From positions 1-6,163 of the forward strand of contig MHXL01000054.1 of assembly GCA_001824455.1 (NCBI GenBank): 6,163 bases of DNA, read 5' to 3'. The stretch is from Desulfuromonadaceae bacterium GWB2_53_15 (lineage in GTDB: Bacteria; Desulfobacterota; Desulfuromonadia; Geobacterales; Pseudopelobacteraceae). The translations under genes were made by a program, and so were the position numbers. Below, piece by piece: positions 1 through 5,736 of the stretch; the first letter of the stretch is position 1; every line of letters starts with the position of its first letter. The notes below the pieces were generated by a model. That model searched no databases and was not told the DNA's origin. It saw only the letters and a list, made by a program, of their open reading frames with translations.

Positions 1-20
1 ATGAGTGACCAAGACAAATG

Positions 21-26
21 AAGGAG
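21..26 (+). promoter_or_regulatory. Shine-Dalgarno that sets the cytochrome start
   Basis: AAGGAG lies 6 bases before the ATG at 33. The alternative in-frame ATG at 18 overlaps this element and has no purine-rich site of its own. The ATG at 33 also begins a normal signal peptide directly, so it is the preferred start. Confidence 0.75.
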
Positions 27-32
27 CTCACC

Positions 33-401
33 ATGAGAATTTTATGTTATGTCGTTGCACTATTTATTGCCCTCACGACGTTTTCCACCGCCGAAGCTCG
101 CATAAAAGTTTCAGGGAACGGCGAACAGCTCAATTTTGATCCTGAAAGCATCCCCCCTAATTTAAAAGCATCCTACGACACAATGAACCAAGTATGTACC
201 AACTGCCACTCCATGAAAAAAATCGTTATCGCAGTACAAACCGGAAAAGGCCCGGACACTAAACAGCCATTCGACAAACAAGCTGCAAAAGCTTACTGCA
301 TCAAAATGTTGCGCAAAAAGGATAAAGTCTTAATGACTAAAAGTGACATTAAGAGTGTATACCAGCTACTCAACTACCTTTTGGATGAAAATGCCAAATA
401 A
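33..401 (+). CDS. Exported monohaem c-type cytochrome
   Basis: This is a 122-residue protein predicted to be exported and to bind one covalent haem, acting in electron transfer in the periplasm or at the outer face of the inner membrane. Residues 1-22 form a signal peptide: a short basic start, a hydrophobic core (LCYVVALFIALTTF) and a likely cleavage after AEA. The only haem site is CTNCH at residues 55-59, with His59 the proximal ligand. Met92 and Met101 in the C-terminal half are candidate distal ligands. The last 20 residues look like the C-terminal helix usual in class I cytochromes. The start at 33 is chosen over 18 because AAGGAG lies just upstream. A strong terminator follows, so the transcript probably ends here. 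The electron donor and acceptor cannot be told from the sequence, and I do not recognise a named family below 'cytochrome c'. Confidence 0.85.
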   Translation: MRILCYVVALFIALTTFSTAEARIKVSGNGEQLNFDPESIPPNLKASYDTMNQVCTNCHSMKKIVIAVQTGKGPDTKQPFDKQAAKAYCIKMLRKKDKVLMTKSDIKSVYQLLNYLLDENAK

Positions 402-436
402 AATAGTTTTTCTGTTATAGTCAAAAGTGCAAAAAT

Positions 437-466
437 AAAAACAGCCCGATACAAGGCTGTTTTTTT
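437..466 (+). terminator. Rho-independent terminator after the cytochrome gene
   Basis: A perfect 6-bp stem ACAGCC (441-446) / GGCTGT (455-460) encloses an 8-base loop and is followed by six T residues (461-466). A run of A residues precedes the stem, so it extends as A-T pairs and the structure could also work on the minus strand. It begins about 40 bases after the cytochrome stop codon and leaves only 25 bases before the next gene. Confidence 0.85.
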
Positions 467-484
467 AATTACAGACGTTCGAAA

Positions 485-489
485 AAGGA
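485..489 (+). promoter_or_regulatory. Shine-Dalgarno with start ambiguity for the TonB-like gene
   Basis: AAGGA ends only 2 bases before the ATG at 492, which is closer than usual. It lies 8 bases before an in-frame TTG at 498, which is ideal spacing. Translation may therefore begin at TTG 498, shortening the protein by two residues with no effect on its domains. Confidence 0.5.
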
Positions 490-491
490 TT

Positions 492-1226
492 ATGCAATTG
501 TTTCAATCTTTGACAGCACTCGCTCCTCTTCACGCATTTTCTGGCCAACTGAGCAAGCGACTCAAGTACCTGTTTTACCTCTGCATTGTTATCTCATTGA
601 CTATTCATATCATATTGCTGATTAGCGTTATCAGCATCAATCCGACTACAACGTCAGGAGCAGCTATAAACTATATTGACATCAAAGATATCGCGGTACC
701 GTCTCGCCATTTTATTTCAGGCATTAAACCTTATGTTAAGCCCACTGAACAACAGGAGACTGCACAGAAGCCACCTGTTGACACAAATAACACCGTCCGC
801 AGCAACAACCAGGATTCAACGACAAAGGCTGCTGCCAACGACCTGAAATCGCCTTTAGGGCTTGGCATGGCAAATGGCTATTTCAGCAGTCTAGCCGATG
901 GAAGAACCCTGCGCGATGATATTCGTGGATACTATTTCGATATTATGGAGAAGATCAACCTTAGGTGGTGGCAGACAGCAGGGACAATTAAAGAGGTTGC
1001 ACAGCAAGATGGAATTATAGAGATTCAGATTGGGCGTGATGGGAAATTGTTCGATGTGAGACTAATGAGGGGTACCGGCTCAAGCGTAGCAGACAGGGCA
1101 ATCATTAATGCGATCACCGAGGCAGCACCCTTCCCGGCACTTCCGACCAGTTATGAACTGGAAACATTCAGAGCACCGCTAAAAATTAGTAAACCTTCGC
1201 ATCTGTTCAGTGGAAAGGACTTGTGA
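492..1226 (+). CDS. Membrane-anchored protein with TonB/TolA-like C-terminal domain
   Basis: This 244-residue protein has a short cytoplasmic N-terminus (about 26 residues, basic near SKRLK), one transmembrane helix (about 27-48), a polar Gln/Asn/Thr-rich periplasmic stretch (about 50-135) and a C-terminal globular domain (about 140-233). The C-terminal domain has the TonB_C pattern: strand EIQIGRDGKLFDVRLMR, then a small-residue turn GTGSS, then the helix VADRAIINAITEAAPFPALP. Proteins of this type link an energised inner-membrane complex to outer-membrane receptors (TonB) or help maintain outer-membrane integrity (TolA). The periplasmic spacer lacks the long Pro-Glu/Pro-Lys repeats of classical TonB and the long helix of TolA. 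No exbB/exbD or tolQ/tolR gene is adjacent. The start may be TTG 498, because the AAGGA ribosome site is only 2 bases from this ATG. It is convergent with the TPR gene, with 5 bases between the stops. The fold call is firm; the partner and role are not known. Confidence 0.75.
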   Translation: MQLFQSLTALAPLHAFSGQLSKRLKYLFYLCIVISLTIHIILLISVISINPTTTSGAAINYIDIKDIAVPSRHFISGIKPYVKPTEQQETAQKPPVDTNNTVRSNNQDSTTKAAANDLKSPLGLGMANGYFSSLADGRTLRDDIRGYYFDIMEKINLRWWQTAGTIKEVAQQDGIIEIQIGRDGKLFDVRLMRGTGSSVADRAIINAITEAAPFPALPTSYELETFRAPLKISKPSHLFSGKDL

Positions 1227-1233
1227 TAGTCCT
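1216..1233. terminator. Weak bidirectional hairpin over convergent stop codons
   Basis: AGGACT (1216-1221) pairs with AGTCCT (1228-1233) around a 6-base loop. The hairpin covers the TGA of the TonB-like gene and two bases of the TAG of the opposing TPR gene. On the minus strand the stem is followed by a short TTCC run; on the plus strand by ACTTC. There is no true T-tract, so it is at best a weak terminator or a 3'-end-stabilising hairpin. Confidence 0.3.
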
Positions 1234-3100
1234 ACTTCAGATCGAATCCCTGGAGGTCTTCGTCAGAAAAATCAAGGGAGCTGTCAATTCCCGCGGCATC
1301 CAGTCGCGAACTCACATCCCGGAAACCAGGATTAGCAATGTTGATCTCTGCAAATAAAGTAGCAGCCTCATCATTTTTACCAAGCACTTGGCAGGTCAGG
1401 GCAAGTTCATATTTGATGGAGCTGGAATCATCCAGGCTCAGACCCGGATTAATCAGGGTGTGCAAAAAAACCTCGGCCTTTGCAGGATCGCCTTTTTCGC
1501 GCAGACATACTCCCTGAAGAACACGACATTCAAAGGAACGTGCCGGGTCTGATGCCGCCTGGCTGAATTCATTGATAGCATCGTCATAAAGTCCCATTTC
1601 CTTGAATGCTACTCCCAAATCATAATGGGACTGCGCATCCGACAGATCAAGATCGATACCAAACTTGACACCACGCGGAGATGTTGCAATGGTATCAAAC
1701 ATCTCACCAACCGAGTCAAGCCAGTTATCCCCCAAATTGTCTGAAGATCCTGAAGTGCCAATATCATCAAAACCAATATCGTCATCGTAATCAATTTCAA
1801 TTTCAATATCGTCATCTGCAGGTAAAACTGGATTAATTACATCCGTAAAAGCATCTGACTCCTCCAGTGAGAAAACTTCATCCAAAGCATGTAGAGATTC
1901 TTCTGCAAGCTTCGTTGCTGCAGGCTCAACCACTTCCTGAGAATCCGGTGGAACAGTTCTGTCATTGAAACTTTCAGGCTGGCGCAGTTGTTCTGGAGGT
2001 GTCTCTGGTGATTCCTCCATTGACTTGTTTACCGAAAAAACGCCCAAAGATAAAAGCTTAGGTTCAAGCGCTTCAATACCTTCCTTATCACCTGCTGCCT
2101 CATAAACACGTTTCAACCCTTCCAGCACAATCACATTAATGGGATCAATTACGCTAAGCTCCTGATAAATTTCTATCAGATCAGATGCCGCTCCAGACTG
2201 AATGAAGTCCTGTTCAAAGTCATCGAGCAGAGCCAAAGCTCCCGCAACGTCTTTTTCTGCGGCCAAGCACTCCAGCAAACCTTTTTTGGCAATCAATTCG
2301 TCCGGAAAAAACTTAAGATAATGCTGAAAGGCAACCTTGACTCGCTGTTGTTCACCAAGTTTTTTGTAGGCAGCGACGATAAGATCCCAAATACGTTTAT
2401 TATGCGGATTACTGCGCAACAAGGCTTGAATACCTGGGACTGCGCTGGCAGCATTACCACTTTCCACCTGTTCGCTCAACACTTCCAATACGAACTCGGT
2501 CTTTTCCGGAAAAAGTTGTTGGATGCGTGTATTCAGCTTGGAAACAGCTGCGCTGTCACCGCGTTCTTGAAGAAATACCGCCAGTCTGCCAAAAGCAGCA
2601 TACGATTCATCCTTTTTGCCAACATGAAAGTACGATTCTGCAAGCTTGAGCTTGATGTTGATATTCTGAGGATCAACATTCTGCATCTTTTCAAGGATCT
2701 TTAGTGCATCCTCCATACTGGAGTTTTTTTCGTAATAATCGTAGACCTGTTTGTATTCTGCCAGGGCATTTCCCACCAAACCGTGTTTTTCATTAAGTCC
2801 CGCAAGAATCAAGGTTATAGAAACATCATTTGAAAAAAGCTTCTGCAATTGTTTGTAGACTGCGATCGCTTTAAGATAAAAACCATTAGATGAATAATAC
2901 TTACCAATAAGTTCAAACGCAGCACGAGCCTCGTCGTTACGCCCTACCTTTACCAGAAGCTCGGCTAGCTTTTGGCGCTGATTGATGGCGGAAGAATCGA
3001 ACGAAAGCACTTGTTCGTAGACCTTAATGGCTTTATCCAGCTGTCCCTTAAGTGTCAACCGCTGCGCTTCTTCGATGAGCTTTTCTTTTTTTGTACTCAC
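1232..3100 (-). CDS. Large cytoplasmic tetratricopeptide-repeat (TPR) protein
   Basis: This 622-residue protein has no signal peptide or membrane helix and is probably a cytoplasmic scaffold or adaptor. The N-terminal block (about 8-350) is a helical solenoid of TPR-like repeats. Clear examples are the stretch starting EEAQRLTLKGQLDKAIKVYE (from 10), the segment NALAEYKQVYDYYEKN (about 111-126) and the repeat at 150-180. Residues 356-475 form a Pro/Glu/Ser/Asp-rich, probably disordered linker with a very acidic core (429-447, alternating Asp/Glu and Ile). A second TPR block (about 488-590) begins with a textbook repeat, SHYDLGVAFKEMGLYDDAIN. The tail is acidic (SSLDFSDEDLQGFDLK). The start is GTG, with GGAAGGA (plus-strand 3111-3117) 10 bases upstream. 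The gene is divergent from the PATAN-like gene, which may be a functional partner. Similar two-block TPR proteins occur in deltaproteobacteria; some TPR adaptors there act in type IV pilus or polarity control, but nothing here proves that role. Confidence 0.85.
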   Translation of the reverse strand: MSTKKEKLIEEAQRLTLKGQLDKAIKVYEQVLSFDSSAINQRQKLAELLVKVGRNDEARAAFELIGKYYSSNGFYLKAIAVYKQLQKLFSNDVSITLILAGLNEKHGLVGNALAEYKQVYDYYEKNSSMEDALKILEKMQNVDPQNINIKLKLAESYFHVGKKDESYAAFGRLAVFLQERGDSAAVSKLNTRIQQLFPEKTEFVLEVLSEQVESGNAASAVPGIQALLRSNPHNKRIWDLIVAAYKKLGEQQRVKVAFQHYLKFFPDELIAKKGLLECLAAEKDVAGALALLDDFEQDFIQSGAASDLIEIYQELSVIDPINVIVLEGLKRVYEAAGDKEGIEALEPKLLSLGVFSVNKSMEESPETPPEQLRQPESFNDRTVPPDSQEVVEPAATKLAEESLHALDEVFSLEESDAFTDVINPVLPADDDIEIEIDYDDDIGFDDIGTSGSSDNLGDNWLDSVGEMFDTIATSPRGVKFGIDLDLSDAQSHYDLGVAFKEMGLYDDAINEFSQAASDPARSFECRVLQGVCLREKGDPAKAEVFLHTLINPGLSLDDSSSIKYELALTCQVLGKNDEAATLFAEINIANPGFRDVSSRLDAAGIDSSLDFSDEDLQGFDLK

Positions 3101-3110
3101 TAGCGACGTA

Positions 3111-3117
3111 TCCTTCC
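3111..3117 (-). promoter_or_regulatory. Shine-Dalgarno supporting the GTG start of the TPR gene
   Basis: Read on the minus strand this is GGAAGGA, a strong purine-rich site 10 bases before the GTG at 3100-3098. It supports a non-ATG start; no better in-frame ATG lies nearby. Confidence 0.65.
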
Positions 3118-3212
3118 GAGCACACTAGAGCCAAAAGTTCATTACAAACTGACCGTTTTTATCAGGTTGATAATTACTGCAAAGACAACGACTTGTCAAG
3201 CATAATAAGCTG

Positions 3213-3218
3213 GTTATA
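3213..3218 (-). promoter_or_regulatory. Possible -10 element for the TPR gene
   Basis: The minus strand reads TATAAC here, a 5/6 match to the sigma-70 -10 consensus. No good -35 lies at 16-18 bases. A perfect minus-strand TTGACA at 3199-3194 has no matching -10 at normal spacing. The true TPR promoter is therefore unresolved; this is only the better of two weak options. Confidence 0.25.
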
Positions 3219-3229
3219 TTACGTTTTTA

Positions 3230-3250
3230 GGCTTAAGCCCTGGCAATTGC
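3230..3250. promoter_or_regulatory. Paired palindromes, possible operator
   Basis: Two perfect palindromes, GGCTTAAGCC (3230-3239) and GCAATTGC (3243-3250), are 3 bases apart. The second ends one base before the -35 of the rightward promoter. Their position between divergent genes suits binding of a dimeric regulator. Short palindromes can arise by chance, and no regulator gene is nearby to name. Confidence 0.25.
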
Positions 3251-3251
3251 T

Positions 3252-3280
3252 TTGACATACACCACCGAATACAGTATCTT
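3252..3280 (+). promoter_or_regulatory. Sigma-70-type promoter for the PATAN-like gene
   Basis: A perfect -35 TTGACA (3252-3257) is separated by 17 bases from a -10 TATCTT (3275-3280, 4/6 match). Transcription would start near 3287, giving a 5' leader of about 75 bases before the ATG at 3362. The expected start lies next to a third small palindrome, TAACGTTA (3288-3295). The spacing and -35 are ideal, which makes this the most convincing promoter in the window. Confidence 0.6.
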
Positions 3281-3361
3281 AAAAAATTAACGTTACAAAA
3301 AAACAAATCCAGTTCCACACAAAAAAACTACTCAATAGAGACACCCAGGGAGGCAACGGCA

Positions 3362-4318
3362 ATGCATTTTTTGCCAAAAGCAAATCCACTTTACGAACAT
3401 ATTTCCGTTCAAAAGATTATTATCCCAGATGTGCTGGAGAAACTTGGCAAGGGTGGTTTTACCGGCTATCTCAGCTACTCATCAGCGGACTTCGAATCCT
3501 ATTGCATTTTTGCCAAAGGGCATCTGATCTGCGTCATCAGTACCGACAAGGGTCGAGACAAAACCGGCTTTGAGGCTATTTCCGCTCTTTTTGACAAAAT
3601 AATCATAACAGGCGGCGAAATCAATGTTTATCGCATGACTGCCGATCTAGCAATGTGCGCTCATGCGCTGGTACTCGGCACAAAATTATTCAATGGCAAT
3701 GAAGTCCGACAGGTTGACATAAAAGGGACCATGGCACACCTCAAAAACCAGAGGCTAAACGGCGTGGTACACTTCTATACCTTCGAACATTATGCAATGA
3801 TCTTTTACATGAACGGCCAACCGATCGGCTTCTATCATGACAATGCCAAAGAAATCGAGTCATCGCCGGAGGAATCCCGCAAGATTGCGGCCCTTCCTGG
3901 CGCTCGTCTGGATGTATGTGCCACCAAACCGCTTGAAGAACTCATGCATTATGACCTGCTGCAGCTGGTCAACCTCGGTAAACTCTGGGAGACTGCTGCA
4001 GCGCGGAGCACCACATCGCGCGAAAAAGAGTTAAAGACGCCGCTCCCGGAAGGAATCGATCATTGTGACGAAAAATTGACCGAACTGGTTGACGATCTGA
4101 CAGAGGTGGCTATGGCTTATCTTTCCCGGGAAGGAGGGGAAGTCATAAAAAAAAGGCTTCAGGAAGCCGGTGGCAGCTCGATTCTATTTGACAGCACAAA
4201 AACCGGTGTTTTTCTCGGACAGGTGGAACAAGACGCCAAAGCAATCGATAGTCACGCCCGCATCGGCGAAATGATCGACCTGATGAAATCGGAGATTGCC
4301 GGGCGTCTTGCTGTATAA
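3362..4318 (+). CDS. PATAN/DUF4388-like protein with duplicated N-terminal module
   Basis: This is a 318-residue soluble protein with no signal peptide or membrane helix. The N-terminal two thirds hold two similar beta-rich modules. Module A (about 30-60) has GFTGYLSY, then CIF-x2-G-x-LIC; module B (about 130-160) has RLNGVVHF, then MIF-x3-G-x-PIG. This skeleton (Gly-containing strand, hydrophobic strand ending IF, Gly turn, hydrophobic strand) resembles the PATAN domain (DUF4388), known from PatA/PixG-type regulators. A charged linker (about 212-235) leads to a helical C-terminal region (about 238-318) with a short strand-like GSSILFD. The start is firm: AGGGAGG lies 8 bases before the ATG. 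The gene is divergent from the TPR gene and followed after 39 bases by the DedA gene, with a weak hairpin between. A role in signalling or in small-GTPase or pilus regulation is possible by context only. No catalytic motif is visible. Confidence 0.6.
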   Translation: MHFLPKANPLYEHISVQKIIIPDVLEKLGKGGFTGYLSYSSADFESYCIFAKGHLICVISTDKGRDKTGFEAISALFDKIIITGGEINVYRMTADLAMCAHALVLGTKLFNGNEVRQVDIKGTMAHLKNQRLNGVVHFYTFEHYAMIFYMNGQPIGFYHDNAKEIESSPEESRKIAALPGARLDVCATKPLEELMHYDLLQLVNLGKLWETAAARSTTSREKELKTPLPEGIDHCDEKLTELVDDLTEVAMAYLSREGGEVIKKRLQEAGGSSILFDSTKTGVFLGQVEQDAKAIDSHARIGEMIDLMKSEIAGRLAV

Positions 4319-4321
4319 TCC

Positions 4322-4340
4322 ACCGCTGTAAGGCGGTTTT
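4322..4340 (+). terminator. Weak terminator or attenuator before the DedA gene
   Basis: ACCGC (4322-4326) pairs with GCGGT (4333-4337) around a 6-base loop, and the stem end runs into four T residues (4337-4340). The stem has only 5 bp and the T-run is short, so partial read-through into the downstream operon is likely. It starts 4 bases after the PATAN-like stop codon. Confidence 0.4.
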
Positions 4341-4357
4341 ACTGTTGCAGAGGGCGA

Positions 4358-4996
4358 ATGGCGTACATCCAGCAACACCTCAAAGAATATCTCGAGCTCC
4401 ACGGCTATTGGATCTTGTTCGTCGGCACATTTCTCGAAGGTGAGGCCATCCTTATCATGGCCGGATTTCTTGCCTTCGGTGGTTATCTGCATATCACCGG
4501 GGTCATTTTTACCGCCTTTGCCGGTTCATTCCTTGGCGACCAGTTCTACTTCTACCTTGGTCGTTTCAAGGGCAAAGGACTACTGCGACGCTTTCACTCT
4601 ATTGCCCGCAAATTTCGCGAAGCTCTGCGACTTATCGAGAAATACGGCGCATTGGTTGCCTTTATCTCCCGTTACACCTATGGATTCCGAATCGTGCTCC
4701 CTATCATTCTTGGCATCACCACTCTCCCAGCACGCACATTTCTTTGGATCAACCTGATCAGTGCCCTTTCCTGGGCAATCGTCTTCTCGCTGGCCGGATA
4801 CCTGTTCGGCAAGAGCGCATCTCTGTTTCTTGATGACGTGGGCAAATACGAACACTACCTGATGCTTACGCTGCTAGGAGTCATTATGACCATCTGGCTG
4901 GCACACCTCTACCACGCCTGGAAACTAAAAAAACCGGCACGGGAACGACTTGCCAGAATGCGTGCCCTGAAGGCGCTCCGAGGTAATAAAACATGA
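4358..4996 (+). CDS. DedA-family inner-membrane protein (SNARE-associated/VTT domain)
   Basis: This 212-residue polytopic membrane protein belongs to the DedA family. Some members translocate undecaprenyl phosphate or other lipids, or support proton-motive-force homeostasis; the substrate here is unknown. The family pattern is clear: re-entrant hydrophobic segment with acidic residues (FLEGEAILIMAGFLAFGG, Glu27 and Glu29); FLGDQFYFYLGRFKGKG with Asp61; then FISRYTYGFRIVLPIILG with Arg105 and Arg111, the conserved arginine pair; then FLWINLISALSWAIVFSLAG and a last membrane helix (about 168-188). The Pro of the common R-F-x-P-x-x-R motif is replaced by Tyr109, placing this in an RY-x-YG-x-R subgroup. 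The C-terminus is a basic cytoplasmic tail. GAGG is close to the ATG (4 bases). The stop overlaps the trmJ start by ATGA, indicating translational coupling. Confidence 0.88.
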   Translation: MAYIQQHLKEYLELHGYWILFVGTFLEGEAILIMAGFLAFGGYLHITGVIFTAFAGSFLGDQFYFYLGRFKGKGLLRRFHSIARKFREALRLIEKYGALVAFISRYTYGFRIVLPIILGITTLPARTFLWINLISALSWAIVFSLAGYLFGKSASLFLDDVGKYEHYLMLTLLGVIMTIWLAHLYHAWKLKKPARERLARMRALKALRGNKT

Positions 4997-5736
4997 CCGG
5001 ATCAACAGAACATATATCCATCGTACTGGTTGAGCCTCAGTCCCCCGGCAACATCGGCATGGTCTGTCGCGCCATGAAAAATATGGGATTGTCCCGACTG
5101 CGCCTGGTAAAGGGTTGTGACCGTTTTCATCCCGAGTCACTCAAATTTGCTGTAGCAGCCAAAAACCTGCTGGAACAGGCCGAGTTATTTGATGACCTGG
5201 CATCCGCTTTGGCCGACTGCACACTGACGGTAGGTACCACGCGCCGACATGGCAAATACCGCCAGGAGATCCTTTCTCCACCAGAGGTTGCCAACATGTT
5301 GAAAGGTCAGGCCGGCCCCGACTGCCATGCCGCCATTGTATTCGGCCGTGAAGACAGCGGCCTGACCACCGACGAACTCTCCCTGTGCCGCTGGCACGCC
5401 ACCATACCCTCAGACGTGGAATACGGTTCACTCAACCTGTCTCAAGCCGTGCTGTTATTCTGCTACGAACTGGGCAAGGCTGCCGATTCCCCCGGCGGAG
5501 GCAGGCTTGAGCAAATGGCCGCTTCAATCGAAATGGAGTCGTTGTTCAGCCAGATGGATGCCTGCCTGCAGAAAATCGGCTTCCTCAACGAGCAGAACCC
5601 GGGGCACATTATGCGCTCAATGCGCAGGATTTTTTTCCGGGCCGAACTGGACAACCGCGAAGTAGCTATCCTGCGGGGCATGCTGACCCAGATCGACTGG
5701 GCCAGCAGCGGCTTCGACGGCAGGAAGCGCTCATGA
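4993..5736 (+). CDS. trmJ: tRNA (cytidine/uridine-2'-O-)-methyltransferase TrmJ
   Basis: This is a SPOUT-class (SpoU/TrmH) methyltransferase that uses S-adenosylmethionine to methylate the 2'-O of nucleotide 32 in the tRNA anticodon loop. Its 247 residues match the usual TrmJ length. Motif 1 is PGNIGMVCRAMKNMGL (residues 18-33), with Asn20 and Arg26; Arg26 aligns with the catalytic Arg23 of E. coli TrmJ. Motif 2 is VFGREDSGLT (116-125), and motif 3 is IPS, then YGSLNLSQAV (138-153), which builds the trefoil-knot cofactor site. The C-terminal segment (about 170-247), with HIMRSMRRIFFRAELDNREV, is the TrmJ-type helical extension used for dimerisation and tRNA binding, and separates it from TrmL (short) and TrmH. 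GAGG at 4980-4983 is 9 bases from the ATG. The gene overlaps its neighbours on both sides by 4 bases. A TrmJ-like paralogue of altered specificity is the only real alternative. Confidence 0.92.
   Translation: MTGSTEHISIVLVEPQSPGNIGMVCRAMKNMGLSRLRLVKGCDRFHPESLKFAVAAKNLLEQAELFDDLASALADCTLTVGTTRRHGKYRQEILSPPEVANMLKGQAGPDCHAAIVFGREDSGLTTDELSLCRWHATIPSDVEYGSLNLSQAVLLFCYELGKAADSPGGGRLEQMAASIEMESLFSQMDACLQKIGFLNEQNPGHIMRSMRRIFFRAELDNREVAILRGMLTQIDWASSGFDGRKRS

Noticed and set aside
1..21. Seven-codon reading frame ATG to TGA before the cytochrome, possibly the end of an upstream gene
   Set aside because: The frame is open from the window edge to TGA at 19-21, but seven codons cannot be told from chance.
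18..35. Upstream ATG at 18 as the cytochrome start
   Set aside because: It overlaps the AAGGAG site that serves the ATG at 33, and would put charged residues ahead of an otherwise complete signal peptide.
2321..2704. 127-codon open frame on the plus strand inside the TPR gene
   Set aside because: It lies wholly antisense to a well-supported TPR coding region, and its translation shows no recognisable domain.
3194..3199. Perfect minus-strand TTGACA as the TPR gene -35
   Set aside because: At 16-18 base spacing the downstream hexamers match TATAAT at only about two positions; the nearest fair match, TATCAA, is 21 bases away.
3241..3257. Possible sigma-54 promoter (TGGCA and TTGC)
   Set aside because: The two elements are one base apart instead of the roughly five needed for -24/-12 spacing; the sigma-70 reading fits better.
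4184..4492. 102-codon minus-strand frame over the end of the PATAN-like gene and start of the DedA gene
   Set aside because: It overlaps two supported genes and their junction hairpin, and its translation has no recognisable domain.
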